DNA of 64,000 nucleotides from Paulownia fortunei (Eukaryota > Streptophyta > Magnoliopsida > Lamiales > Paulowniaceae). Shown in pieces: positions 1 through 12,702 of this stretch; position 1 is the first letter of the stretch; the number at the start of each line of letters is the position of its first letter. The stretch spans positions 21,855,993 to 21,919,992 of the forward strand of contig CM033109.1 in the NCBI GenBank assembly GCA_019321725.1, written 5' to 3'. The position numbers were made by a program, and so were the translations under genes. The notes beneath the pieces are model-generated. The model did no database searches and was not told the DNA's origin. It saw nothing but the letters and a program-made list of their open reading frames with translations.

Positions 1-11
1 TAAATTGATTG

Positions 12-200
12 ATAGTAGGGACGGAGTTAGGGGACCGGCAGTCGGTACCTCTTAATTTCATAAAATTATTAAATTTTAAAATTCCTTCATTCCTTTAAAA
101 AATGAAAAATATTTTTTTATTTAATATTTTTTTAAAAAAAAATAAATTTACCTCTCAACGTCTATTTTTTGACTCCATATCTAGTGTCATTTATTTTTTA
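12..200. repeat. Decayed dispersed repeat, copy 1
   Basis: It starts with a GC-richer head (about 22-55, containing GGGACGGAGTTAGGGGACC), followed by AT-rich sequence and a T-rich stretch ending near a TGACTCCAT motif. A similar arrangement, with a head ending in CCCCTCTCAATTTCATAA, recurs at about 13545-13735. This looks like two old copies of one plant mobile-element fragment. No termini or target-site duplication could be fixed. Confidence 0.3.
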
Positions 201-1246
201 ACTCCATCTCTGCTGTCATTCAAAGAATAAGTTGAAAATCATAATATTGTGCATTGAGATGTGACAACTCGTTTTGTAGGAATTTGACACAGCCCACAAT
301 TTATGGTCCAAAACACATCAAATCGATTCCAAATCTTGAAAAAATGGAAACAAAGGTGAAAATGGGCACCCCAAAGAATCAAACTTCATGCATATTGTGT
401 CCCCTATTGTCCTTGTTAATTGAATGATCAAACTACTCTTTCCATTCTTGAGTATATTTGTCATGACAATTACCATTTAGCTAGTGAATAAAAAAAAAAA
501 AGAACAAATTTAAAACTATTTTTGCTAACATTATTTTTTAAAGAAAGCGATCGACCACTTTTTTAAATGCATCAAAAATTAAAATCTAATAAAGTATAAC
601 TAATGACGCTATAACAAAATACGCTGATGAAAAAAATCACTATAAAAATAAATAAATACTCAATTTTGTAGTGAAACATTTTAGTTATATAGTTAGGTCT
701 CATATTTTCGACTATGCAAAGCATCATGGAATATACTACTACGTCTATCTCAAAATTATTGTTTTTTTTATTATTATCTTAAAATTGAAAACTTATTTTT
801 TTAATATTTTTAATATTACTAGAATCTTAAATCTTAATATATCTTATATTCTTTAATATTATTAAACTAGAATAAAAATTATATTTTTTTATAATTAAAA
901 AATAATTAAATTAATTGACCAACTATATCATGGACTAAAATTTTGGGACTCTTTGAGTATATCACAACCAAATTTCTATTTGCCACTTTCTCTTTTGAAG
1001 TGGAGTTTGATTTGATTATGGAAATTCAATGGGGGTACCAAATCACAAGAAAAGAGTCAAATTATTGGAATCCAGGAATGCAATGGATTATTCCTATCCT
1101 AGACCTAGTATTGTTCTACCTTTGCACGACACTTGGAATGTGACACTTGTCCTTCAATTGATGACACTATTGGTCCATAAAATGTTCGTGGCAATACTAA
1201 TCAAGTCCTCATCTTATGCCTATTCTTTAATGTGATATACGTCAAA

Positions 1247-1315
1247 TTTTCATAGAAAAGATTCCACAAGAAATCAAATTAAATTTTTATGGAAAAGATT
1301 CCACAAGAAATCAAA
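1247..1315. repeat. Two-copy 37-bp direct repeat
   Basis: The segment AAAAGATTCCACAAGAAATC occurs twice, 37 bp apart, each time preceded by a short T-run and a CATAG or ATGG variant. It is a local tandem duplication in non-coding DNA with no evident function. Confidence 0.75.
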
Positions 1316-2533
1316 GTATATCACTAGTAGTTGAGTTGGTAACAATTATTCAATTATATACTAGTGATTGCGAATGAATTGCTCAATCAGTGTTATATAA
1401 GAATCATAATAAGACAAATTTTGAATGAATTTATCAAAATTCGAGACTTATATTTGATTTTTAAGAATTTGGATTTGGATCTGACCGTTCTAGACCCATT
1501 GAATTTAGGTTAAACCGGCTAAATTCCTCGACTAATTGAGTCTGAGTTTGACCCACTTTATAATTTTAAAAAAATAAAAATATATTTCTTTTAAAAATAA
1601 TTCAACTTAAAATATTCTAAAAAAATAAGTTTTTTTAAACAAAAGATACTACATAAATAAGTATAAAATAAAATATTAAATAAATAAAAATTAAATGGAG
1701 CAAGTTTGAAGTGAGGCGAGTTTTAAAATAAAAAATCAAACCCTGTCTCAATTCCGTTTACAAATTTAAAAACACACCCCAAACGAGTCAGGTTCGGATT
1801 TGACCCTAGCGTTATGCATAAAGTGATGTCATATATCATCTTTTAACCTTAAGTTTTTTTAATCTTTCCTAATTTTAATAAGCAATAATTATTGTAATTG
1901 ATTCACTTTGGAAGAAATTTATCTCTAATCCAAATCAAGAGGGGTTGAATAAAAAAAAAATAGTGAAGGGCTAATAGATGACAGATAACTTTTTTCTTAT
2001 GCATATTCATTTAAGATGTATTAAAATATTGAAAAATGCCAACCTACTAATCGAGCTAAAATTATGTAATCAGTGATTAATTACGTACACAAGTCTTGAG
2101 ATAGTGATAGGATAATAGTGGATTAAGTGACCTTAATCATTATACCAAATTTCTTGGGCATGTCTCACCGACAAATGAAGTGCTTGCCACCCGTTTTAAG
2201 GTTAATCATTAAACTTTCATTATCTTTGTAATAATGCAATATTCTTATAAAATTAAAGTGGTTGCAACGGGGAAGTAGTTTCACAAATTATAATATAAGA
2301 AAAACTCAAATAGTCAAACAAAAAAATTTACCAATAATTTGACATCTTTATTTTGGGATAATGTGAGAAACAATTTTGTAGCCAAAACTTTTGAATGAAT
2401 TCAAAGATAATTGAAATCAATAAATATTAAATTTGTCACAATAATTAAAGAAATATAGCTTAAAGATTTGAAATTTATGGTAACACAAAATTATTCAGGC
2501 AAGGGTTTAAAACATGTGCGTAGGGTTACTAAT

Positions 2534-2938
2534 TTGAACCAATCGAACTGAAATTTTGATTGAACAAAATCATAAACCGAATATTGAATCGAATTATTTT
2601 TTTTTCAGTTTGATTATAGTTGACTTTTTTTGGTTAATCAATTTTAAAAAATAAAAATAGATAAAAAATAAATAATAAGATTATAAATATATTATTTATT
2701 TATTTATTTATTATAATTTAGTTTGAGCGAGTAAAAAATAAAAATAAAATAGTATACAAATAAATATAAACATAAAAGTATTAAACAAAAAAAATATATA
2801 TATCAATATAAGAAAATTATAATTTAATTTTTGGTTCGTTCAGTTAAATCAAAATAAAAAATTTGAAACCAAATCGAAAATTAAAAAATTAAAAAAAATC
2901 AAAAATCAAACTGCAAATTTCAATTCGACTACGACTTA
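2534..2938. mobile_element. Foldback (MITE-like) element
   Basis: The left end AATCGAACTGAAATTT and the right end AAATTTCAATTCGACT are imperfect inverted repeats around about 370 bp of very AT-rich sequence. Secondary inverted motifs (GGTTAATCA-like and GGTTCGTTCAGTT) lie inside. There is no coding content. The size and ends fit a non-autonomous DNA transposon remnant. Target-site duplications are not clear, so the class is not assigned. Confidence 0.4.
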
Positions 2939-4020
2939 AAGGTAAATCACATACTCTTCTCAGGTGATGTGTAGTAATATAATGAGGTTCGATTTGCAAC
3001 AAAAATAAAATTAGAATTGATGATAAGTTTTCAATTAAAGTCCTTCAACAATTAAATTAAAATCACGCATTGACCCAAAAAAAATTGTAAAATGAAATTG
3101 AAAGATCATATAGTAAACTTAACAAAAATGGGATGAACTGAATTTAAGAACAATGTGTAATTAGCACTCTACATGGGCTAAATGTGTGATTTAAAAAAAT
3201 ATCTGGGGCTCTGGTGTAATTCCTTCTAATTTTTATCCCATTATATAATTTTTTCTTTTCTTTTTTATCTCTTTCATTATTCTAGTTTAATTGAAAGTAA
3301 CTCTTTATAACTTAATGCCCTTGTTAGTGGAATAGGCCCTTGTCAATAATCTTTTGGTGTGAAATCAAGTCAGTGTGTATGATGTGGAATATTGGTACTT
3401 GTCAAGTATGAACTCAAGGACGAAATATGTTGGATCACTTTAGATTTTTACGACTTTATATTCAAATATTCAAGATTTATATTTCGATTAAGTTTTGGAG
3501 AGAAATGCCTACCTCAAATATATCCCAAGTAAAATCGATTGCGTGGTGTTTACAACGTACTCACACTCAAATATAATACACAGTTCGTTCTGTTTCCTAT
3601 ATAACAGCAACACATAGAGCCCTCAAAAACTCCTACAATTTTATTAAATTTTTCGAAAATTTGAACCACCTCCACTCCCGTTTGTACCCCAATCACTTTT
3701 CATTGCGCCACTTACCGTGAGGGTCCATGAATTTTATTTTGACCCTATTGGAGCTTGGTTGCCGGCTTTCATCAATTTTATTTTGACCCAATATTGGCCA
3801 TTATACAAGTTACTTCACTCCTCTCTATTCGCTATGTGTTTTGAGTATTTTTTTTTTTTTTTTGAAATACTTTAAAACAATTATAAAAATACGAAATTTC
3901 TTCCAAAAAATATCTCATATTATAATTAATGAAGTTACCTATAGCTTTCAATTAAGAAATAATACAAAATAGATATAAATTTTTTAATATTTTTAAACTC
4001 TCGTTAAAATTTCATGTGCA

Positions 4021-4075
4021 GTTAGCCAATGAGATCTTTCACAAAGGGTAGAAACTTTTGGTTCGAGTCCTCAAG
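4021..4075 (+). repeat. tRNA-like promoter boxes, possible SINE head
   Basis: TAGCCAATGAGA resembles a Pol III A box. GGTTCGAGTCC (4060-4070) matches the B-box consensus exactly. The spacing of about 38 bp is normal for tRNA genes. No acceptor stem forms, so this is at best the head of a tRNA-derived SINE or a decayed tRNA. A chance match is possible. Confidence 0.25.
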
Positions 4076-4379
4076 CAGCATAGATGCTTAATCTACTTAT
4101 ATACTAGTTTTTTTCTATTAGTATTATATATCGTTATTTTATAAATAATATAATTATTTATATTAAATTAGAATTAGATTTCCTAATTATTGAGAGTATG
4201 ATTACGCTAAAATCCAGGTTTCGTGTTTCGAGCCTAACATTGCATTTAATTATATCAGATTACAGCACAGAAATAAAGAAAAATCTTATCCCCATAGTAA
4301 TTTTTTTTTAAAAAAAGATTACAAATCCCAAAAAAGAAACCGACAGGAATATGCAGTTCACGGTTGAGTTAATTCCCTC

Positions 4380-4387
4380 TATAAAAA
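4380..4387 (+). promoter_or_regulatory. TATA box of the first BGAL8 gene
   Basis: TATAAAAA lies about 340 bp upstream of the translation start and is followed about 30 bp on by a plausible initiation region near 4410. This would give a leader of roughly 310 nt containing upstream AUGs at 4421 and 4666. Confidence 0.6.
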
Positions 4388-4420
4388 GCCAACACCGTCA
4401 CTCTCCGCGCATATTAGTAT

Positions 4421-4489
4421 ATGGTAGCAGCAGCAGCTGAACCTGAGCAAAGAACGAAGAAGACGACGACGAATATGAACGTCACGTGA
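4421..4489 (+). promoter_or_regulatory. uORF (22 codons) in the BGAL8-a leader
   Basis: ATG at 4421 opens a 22-codon frame rich in Ala and Thr/Lys that ends at TGA 4487-4489. If transcription starts near 4410, as the TATA box suggests, this AUG comes first. A second upstream AUG at 4666 (TTTCATGTTT context) opens a frame to 4899 that overlaps the main start out of frame. Main-frame translation would then need leaky scanning or reinitiation. Confidence 0.4.
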
Positions 4490-4490
4490 C
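4481..4490. promoter_or_regulatory. Palindromic G-box GTCACGTGAC
   Basis: This is a perfect 10-bp palindrome with a CACGTG core, the class bound by plant bZIP and bHLH factors such as ABF/HY5 and PIF types. It lies about 95 bp downstream of the TATA box, inside the presumed leader, and overlaps the stop codon of the 22-codon uORF. A regulatory role is inference. Confidence 0.4.
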
Positions 4491-4726
4491 TAGAGAGTTA
4501 GCGTGTCGTCTCCGGCGTACCATAGCTATCTTCCCCCACCCTCAAACTGTTGTCAGTTAAGCAAAACAGATTTCTTTTGTTCTTTCTTTCAAGGGAAAGG
4601 AAAGCTAAGTCCCAAAGGGAAAACAAAATAAGTGCTTCAAGAAACAAAAAAGTGGACTTTTTTTCATGTTTATAGGCACAAGCCCGGAATCAGAAAAAGG
4701 AATAAGTAATGTTATTGGAAAGGAAA

Positions 4727-7700
4727 ATGAGAGACGGAACAGTAATGGCAGTGGGGTTTGGCTTGTTTCTGTTCTTGGCTTTGACGACGCCGTTTTGTTT
4801 TGGCGCCAACGTGACGTACGATCACCGGGCGCTGGTGGTCGACGGCAAGAGACGAGTTCTGGTTTCTGGGTCCATTCATTACCCGCGCAGCACTCCTGAC
4901 GTCAGTATACATATACATATATACACACATTTTCGCGCGCGCACACACACAGTAATGTACACAAATTCTGAAAGGCTACAGATATAGTGTTTTCTGTATC
5001 TAAATGTTTTTTTTTTTGTTGGTTTTCTGTGTTCAATGTGAAATCAGATGTGGCCAGACTTGATACAAAAATCCAAGGACGGAGGATTGGATGTGATAGA
5101 AACTTATGTTTTCTGGAACTTGCATGAACCAGTTCGCGGCCAGGTGATTTCCCTTTTTCTCGTTCTTCTTTTTTTCTGTTTTTTTTTCTAATTAATTTCG
5201 TTTCGTAGTGTTTTTTTCCTTAATCTGACTATCCTTTACTTCAATGTTTGGCTTATTTGTTTCGGGGACATGGGGAAAGTAAAGTAACAAGAGGAAGGGG
5301 AAAAAGAAGTTCCTTTTCGCTTTTCCAGTTTCTTGTTCCTAAATGTCAACAACTTTTTGGACAAAATTATTTATTGATTTAGTTGATTCCGCGTTCTTAA
5401 TCATTATTATTGTGCTTTTACTTTCTTTATTTTTTTAATCTGTAAAAGAAGTCAATCTAAAAAGAGGAAAAGAAAAAAATAGTAAGGAAAATGATGCTGA
5501 CGCGTGAAAGGGAATTTTGCAGTATGATTTTGAAGGAATAAAAGATTTGGTTAAATTCGTGAAATTGGTTAAGGAGGCTGGTCTGTTTGTTCATCTTCGA
5601 ATCGGTCCTTATGTCTGCGCTGAATGGAATTATGGGTAAGAATCTTGTTCTTGTTTCTTTTTTTTCTTTTTAAGTGAACAATTTCCTAAATTTCATGGAA
5701 ATAGAGCATCTAATGCCAGTGCTTTTTTTCTTTTTTTTTGGGTATTTTTTCGCAATTTATAAAAATGGGAAAAGATTGTATATATTACGGCTAATATGAG
5801 AGGGTTCTCATTTTTTTGAACAGTGGATTTCCTCTTTGGCTGCATTTTATACCAGGAATTGTGCTTCGAACTGATAATGAGCCCTTCAAGGTTACTGCTC
5901 TTGCTTTTCTCACTATTTTTCATTTACTTTTGGTTTTAATTGTTAGCTATTGTTACAATGCAATTGATACATGAGAGCTATTTCAGGCGGAAATGAAGAG
6001 ATTTACGGCCAAGATTGTTGACATGATGAAGCAAGAAAAACTATTTGCATCGCAAGGGGGACCCATAATTTTATCTCAGGTGCAATTTGCATAACATTGA
6101 TTTTCAAACTTTACTAAAACTTGCATATTTAGTTAATTATTCCGAATGATCTAAAGAGACTGCTAAGTGAAGCTTTCTAGCTATAAGAACTATAACTCAA
6201 GGATTTGTTTCTCTTTTCCATTCCAGATAGAAAATGAGTATGGCAATATTGATTCTGCGTATGGTAATAGTGCCAAAACATACATAAATTGGGCTGCAGC
6301 AATGGCTACGTCATTGGATACAGGGGTGCCCTGGGTGATGTGCCAGCAAAGTGATGCTCCTAATCCTATTGTGAGTTCTGCTGCTGTTCTCTTTCAGTTT
6401 TAACAAAAGCTCAGTTATTTTGGCAATTCAGAGTGCTATTCAGTGATTAGCCAACTTGTAGAGGTATTGGTTATCAATAAATCAGTGAACTTATATTTGT
6501 CATTTTGAATAATTACAGATTAACACTTGCAACGGGTTTTACTGTGACCAATTCACCCCAAATTCTAATAACAAGCCAAAAATGTGGACAGAGAACTGGA
6601 GTGGATGGTAGAACATCGGGTTTCTTAATTCCTTGAGATGCTTATCTGGTTTAACTTGCATGGGTGGTTTATGCTTAGAATTTCTGAGGTCAAACTGCTT
6701 ATGTATTTTCTGTCTTTCTGTGATGTTAACAAAAAATCAGGTTCTCTTCATTTGGTGATGCTGTGCCATACAGACCTGTGGAAGATCTTGCTTTTTCTGT
6801 GGCACGATTTTACCAGCTCGGTGGAACCTTCCAAAACTATTACATGGTACTTCCTATGGTCATGGCCAGTCCTTTACAACATATGAAAGGAGATCCCCAA
6901 GAACTTCTCACATGAACTTTATTGCATTTTTAACAGTACCACGGTGGGACTAACTTTGGCCGCACTTCTGGTGGACCTTTCATTACAACAAGCTATGATT
7001 ATGATGCTCCAATTGATGAGTATGGTATGTCATTCCTTTGTTGATTATCCATTCTTACATTATAACGGTTATATTTTGTACACGAAATCGATTGGCAGAA
7101 GCCACTCATTCTTGCCTAAACAATACTTATGCATGCTGCAGCCAAGGATATCTGGCTTGTTAGCCCTTTGTTCTAAGTTTTCTTTAGAAATTAGAGATGC
7201 ATTACTACATAAATATAAAGATGCTTAATATGAAATGACAAACCACAGAGAAAACATTGATTATACTTGTTATTTAGATGTCGGAGGACTCACCTTGTCT
7301 GTTCTGTTCTAGGCCTTCTGAGGCAGCCAAAATGGGGTCACTTGAAAGATGTACACAAGGCTATAAAACTTTGTGAAGAGGCAATGGTGGCAACTGATCC
7401 AAAAACCACTTCTCTTGGTTCCAATTTGGAGGTATAACAGCATCTCCGTACCTCTTGTTTGATTTCATCTGACGTTCAGAGTTTCCGCACCAGAAACAAG
7501 TAAACTATTCTGTAGAACTGACTAATTCTCATAGGTTTCTATAGCTGACATTTACATTTATCCTACTCAGAGGAAGCGGTTATCCTTTATCAGAACCTAA
7601 TTTTAAGTTTAAAGATGGATGTTGGATATTCAGAACTTCAGCTTGGTACTTATTCATCAAAAGAAAAAAAAAAAAAAAATAACACCTCAGCATGGTACGT

Positions 7701-10700
7701 TCTCAAAGTTTATTCATGCAAAAAATTTCTAATGATTTTTCATTATCTCCTTTGAAAATTTTTGCACTATAATATTGAATAAGAATTTCTAAAAACATTT
7801 TTACAGAAGAAAATTTTGAAAATTTTTATATGAGTTCCATGACATCTCCAGTTTTATTGCATCAAAGTCATGTATAGCTCTTGAACGAGTGCATTTAAGT
7901 TTGAAGAATGTTGTCAAGAATGGTTGCCAAAAAAACTCACTTCTGATGAGCAAGCAAAAGAAAATGGTTTGCACATGTTGTAACTGATGAAAAAGTGAAA
8001 CTATGATGAAACTTGTCATAAATTTCTATGGTATATTGATTTTAGACCATAAAATGACCAAGTGAAACACACTTGCTGCAACATCCATATAGCATGTTCA
8101 GCAGGGCATCATCATATGCATCAACATCATCCATCAATTACTGAGAACCTATATATCAGATTGTTTTTTTCAATAAGCATGCTCGTGTTTTTTAGTTTTT
8201 GTCGACTCATCATTACTGCTACTGTTTGGACCCAAAATCCTGTCCTGGACACCTACATTTGCACTTTCTTACTTCTTTTTTCAATGAATGAACTTCCACT
8301 ACTTTTATTGATAAGTCATTATATCATCCATATATTACACTGTTTGAGCATTTTTCTTAAAATGTATGTGCTTTTCTGTAGCTTTTTTCATTCTTAACTT
8401 TTGAGTGCAAGACCTGCCGTACGACTCTAAGAAGCTTGAAAAATAAAACATAATATGGCTGCAAAATCTTACTAATTTTATTCTCTTTTAAGATTTCAAG
8501 GTCCAATTCATAATCTCATAGAAGAATTTATGGTGCCAAGGTGAAAGATAGTGCTTTAGTTGACAACTAGACATCCAGCATTTTGTTTAGAAATTTCTGC
8601 CTCAGATTTAAGGTTCTTGCAATTTCCCTTAAAGCGATCTTTTTCTGTTTCAGGCCACTGTTTATAAAACTGAATCAGGAAAGTGTGCTGCTTTTCTTGC
8701 AAATGTGGGCACACAATCTGATGCAACTGTGAACTTCAATGGCAATTCCTATAACTTGCCTGCTTGGTCTGTCAGCATCTTACCTGACTGCAAGAGTGTG
8801 GTACTCAATACTGCAAAAGTATGCATCGCAAACCTTTTTGTTGTATTTCTCCCTTTCAAGCTTGGATAATGCAAGCATGATGAGCTCTGTTATATGAAGA
8901 TTTAATACTTTGAACTTCTCACTAATTGAAACTTGCTTGGGGTTTATCATTTTTGGATCCTCAGTGTGTTGTTTCTCTTAAAAGTGAGAACAATCACCCA
9001 AGAACCGAAATTTCCAGATCTTGATGTAATACATTGCATCTCTCTAATTTGATTTGTAACAACTAGAAGACTGATTACATATAAGTAATTATAAATCATC
9101 TTAAGTCTGAGTTGACATTGCCAAAAGATTAACTTGACAAAATTCAGGAGGATGAAACCTTCTGGACTTCTCCTGAAGTCAAGTGTCTCTTATCAGATGT
9201 CAAGTTCTTAAAGTAGTGATCATATGTATCATCCAATCAAGTTGGGAAGTAATATTTTTCTGAAATTTTTTATTCATCCGCCCACAGTATTACTGCTATG
9301 CAAGTCACTAGAAAACTTGCATGATGAGCTAATATATTAGCAAATTGACAGATTAACTCTGTGTCCACCATTGCGAAGTTTGTTCGTCAACCTTCAAAAG
9401 ATGATACTACAGCTACTGATGCACTCCTCTCAGGTTGGAGTTGGATCAATGAACCTGTAGGTATATCTAGTGATAGTGCATTCAAAAAACTTGGGTTGCT
9501 GGAACAAATAAATACAACTGCTGATCAAAGTGACTATCTGTGGTATTCTCTAAGGTATAAAAGCTTCCAAAAGTGCAATGTTTTTTGACAGAGTCACTAG
9601 TTTTTAATATTTCTTGATTGTTTCAGCACTGAGATGAAAGGGGATGAGCCTTTCCTTGAAGATGGATCTCAGACAGTCCTTCATGTGGATTCTCTAGGCC
9701 ACACGCTTTATGCTTTTGTCAATGGAAAACTTACAGGTGAATGGAAATAAATGCTGCTAACAGAACTTTTGTCTTAGATATTCTGCCCGTTTTGTAACTT
9801 GGCTCCCTACCTATTTAACCAAATTATGAGTCCTTTTTTGTAGCCAGTCGTTATGTGCGTATATGATATTTTCCATAAAATAAAGACATGAGTTCCCATG
9901 ATCACAAGCACAAACTTGGCAGTCTATTTACAAAATTTACCAGGAAAAGACAGGTTTTTATGAACATTGAGCAGAGAGACATTAAATATATGTCAGACTT
10001 CTGTTGAGCTTCTAATTGTCTACGAGACTTCCTACTAGAATTATAATCAAACACAATATACACATGATGCAGTCTGCAATAATATAACAAAGTTAATTAT
10101 TCTATATCCAGTGCCTGTTCATGGCATTCCTTTTTGGTTTGGCATGTATTGTGATTGATGCGACTAAAACTAAACTATTTAGTTATGGAGTATACAGGCA
10201 AAAAAACAATATGTTTTCATTTGCTTCTCCTGTGCCATATTTAACTGCTCGGATTCCCTGTCTGTTGTACAGGGAGTGGGAAAGGACGAAACAGCAACTC
10301 TAAAGTTTCAATAGATGTTCCCATAAGCCTCCTACCTGGAAAAAACAAGATTGATCTCTTGAGTTTGACAGTGGGATTACAGGTAGAACTTCTCTGAGCA
10401 AATTCATATAGTAATGCTTCTCATAAGTTTTATCTAATGTAAAGCTCCGTCAATCCAGAACTACGGAGCATACTTTGATTTGAAAGGTGCAGGAGTTACT
10501 GGTCCTGTGCAGTTGAAAGGCTTGCAAAATGGATCTACTGTTGATCTATCCTCTCAGCAGTGGACTTACCAGGTCATTGATGCAAAATTTCTTTTTAGTT
10601 TACCTCTAGCATAATGGCAATATATACTGGATCATGCATCCAAATATCACATAATTCTGTTACAGATGAAAAATTGTTCAATGATTTATATCCTTGATTG

Positions 10701-12015
10701 GTATACGTATCAACAATATTTTCTATGTTAATTGAAGATCTGATGTGTTATTTCATCTTTATTTCTCTGATTGGGAATCTGTGAAAGCAGATTGGTTTGA
10801 AAGGAGAAGGGTTAGGCCTGTCTGGTGGAAGTTCCTCACTTTGGGTATCACAGCCTACTTTGCCTAAGAATCAACCATTGGTGTGGTACAAGGTAAAATT
10901 TACATCTTATTTTGTTTACGAAACACTCATGCACATAAGGAAGAATCAATTCAAATTCTTGCGTGGATGTCAATAAATGTAATCTGAGCTGCTCACTGTT
11001 AACTCTCATAGGACCCTAAAATTTGTCCACTCACAATGATGAGTTTAAGGATATATGACTAAGAAAACTCTCTCTCTATCTCTCTCTCTCAATGCCTTTT
11101 CTCTTTTTCTTTTTAAAATTTTCCTGGTTTAAGATTCAAGCAGTTAGGCCAGTTATTTTCATGCTAACATGATGAAAGCAACATCTTGTCCTCTTTGTGA
11201 TCCAGACGAAGTTTGATGCCCCCTCCGGAAGCAGTCCAGTTGCATTAGACTTCACGGGAATGGGGAAGGGTCAAGCATGGATAAATGGACAAAGCATTGG
11301 GCGTTATTGGCCAACCAATATCGCTCCAAACAGCGGTTGCACTGACTCTTGCAATTACAGGGGATCTTATAGCTCAAGCAAATGTCTGAAGAATTGCGGA
11401 AAACCATCTCAGCAGCTGTAAGAATTTTTATTAAAACTCTTATCCAAAAGTCTTACATATCATCCGAGTATTTACCAATTTAATCTTTCAGCTATCATGT
11501 TCCCCGTTCGTGGCTACAACCAAGTGGAAATGTCCTAGTGTTGTTTGAGGAAATGGGGGGCGATCCGACACAGCTATCTTTTGCTACTAGAGAGACAGAA
11601 AGTATATGCTCTCGGATTTCAGAGTCTCACCCGCTTCCAGTGGATATGTGGACTTCAGATGAAGAAACAAGAAAAACAGCAGGACCAACTCTGTCCCTAG
11701 GCTGCCCCTTCCCAAACCAGGTTATATCTAAAATAAAATTTGCCAGCTTTGGGACTCCTCGTGGGACATGTGGAAGTTTTAGCCATGGTCGATGCAGCAG
11801 CAAAAGGGCTCCTTCCATTGTTGAGAAGGTTGTAATTCGTCATGGTTCTTTTGATGGTTATATGGTCATAACTGTGCAGTTTTTAACAATGCATAATGTT
11901 TTTACAGGCTTGCGTGGGTTCAAGAAGCTGCAGCATTGGAGTTTCAGTAAATACATTTGGTGAGCCGTGTGCGGGAACTACTAAAAGCTTAGCTGTTGAA
12001 GCTTCCTGTACATAG
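4727..12015 (+). CDS. BGAL8: Beta-galactosidase, BGAL8-type, GH35 (tandem copy a)
   Basis: Secreted GH35 beta-galactosidase that removes terminal beta-galactose from cell-wall pectic galactan and arabinogalactan. Coding exons: 4727-4900, 5048-5143, 5523-5635, 5824-5890, 5987-6079, 6227-6370, 6519-6607, 6741-6846, 6937-7024, 7313-7431, 8654-8818, 9352-9554, 9627-9736, 10273-10382, 10459-10572, 10791-10892, 11206-11417, 11492-11828, 11908-12015. All introns are GT-AG and frame closes throughout, giving 849 aa (Arabidopsis BGAL8 is about 852). A signal peptide comes first, then [16 protein letters not shown]. The acid/base Glu is in IENEYG (E185) and the nucleophile in WTENWSGW (E254). The C-terminal 75-80 residues are a Cys-rich SUEL galactose-binding lectin domain ([11 protein letters not shown] ... 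CSIGVSV). The start is ambiguous: in-frame ATGs at 4709, 4727 and 4745, the last having good context and starting just before the hydrophobic signal. AATAAA at 12227 may direct polyadenylation. A tandem copy follows 4.8 kb downstream. Confidence 0.95.
11067..11091. repeat. (CT)n microsatellite in BGAL8-a intron 16
   Basis: An imperfect CTCTCTCTATCTCTCTCTC tract lies in the intron between exons 16 and 17. It is an ordinary simple repeat and is probably polymorphic. Confidence 0.8.
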
Positions 12016-12489
12016 TGGCCGTTGTTAGTAAAGCCAACCAAGATTGTTGGCAAAAATAATTACAGAAATAGCAAGTCCTCTTTGAGGTTCATATGTTGTC
12101 AACTGTCAATTGACTATGATGCTGAAAGAAAATGGAAAAAAGCAATTAAGATGTGATCTTATCAACTTTTATCAGTGCTAGAAAAAGTGCAATCTGATTT
12201 AATGATTGATACAAAGCTCAAGCATGAATAAAGCATCAATAGATCAACTTATTTTGATCTGATCATTGCTCATGCATTTATTAATATCTCAGTCCCTTGA
12301 GCCTCATATGTGGATATAATAAGGTCATTAAGGTTTCTTATATTGAGTATCAATGTTTCATCTTCTATTTCACATTTAAATAAACACACCAAGTGTATAT
12401 AATATATTTATTTAACTCCGGATCACAAACCTGTCTGTGAAATGTAATATATATAATGAAATGAACAGAAACAGAGTACGATCGATGCA

Positions 12490-12702
12490 TTATTCACCTG
12501 TTGCATTATCAGAAGAGCTTTGAGCAGTTAAACAAGCCATGATATAAGCACCATTGTTAGCAGGATTACCAAATTTTAATGAAGAACTCGTTGTAGCAAC
12601 TGATGACCCTTTTGGTGGAATAGAAGCGTATGTGTCTTCATAAAACTTAATTTGAACTTTTTTTCTTTGTTGAATTACAAATGTTTTGCAATTGTTTTTG
12701 AA
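12490..12702 (-). pseudogene. Unrecognised coding-like fragment, no start codon
   Basis: The minus strand is open for 71 codons, ending in TAA. It has balanced, non-repetitive amino-acid use (segments include KFYEDTYASIPPKG and FGNPANNGAYIMACLTAQ), unlike the AT-rich noise around it. There is no in-frame ATG, a TGA lies just upstream (12703-12705), and no splice partner was identified. It could be the last exon of a lost gene, a captured gene fragment, or a mobile-element fragment. I do not recognise the family. Confidence 0.35.

Larger units (their letters stand above)
1..4379. other. AT-rich intergenic region upstream of the BGAL8 pair
   Basis: No gene is supported here. The few open frames are short, start at arbitrary codons and have no recognisable protein content. 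The region holds a decayed dispersed repeat (about 12-200), a 37-bp-period direct repeat (1247-1315), a foldback element (about 2534-2938), a tRNA-like A box/B box pair (about 4021-4075) and many A/T homopolymers. Confidence 0.7.

Noticed and set aside
943..1235. Two overlapping open frames of 66-68 codons
   Set aside because: Short, no splice context, no recognisable protein features, and they overlap in different frames in AT-rich DNA.
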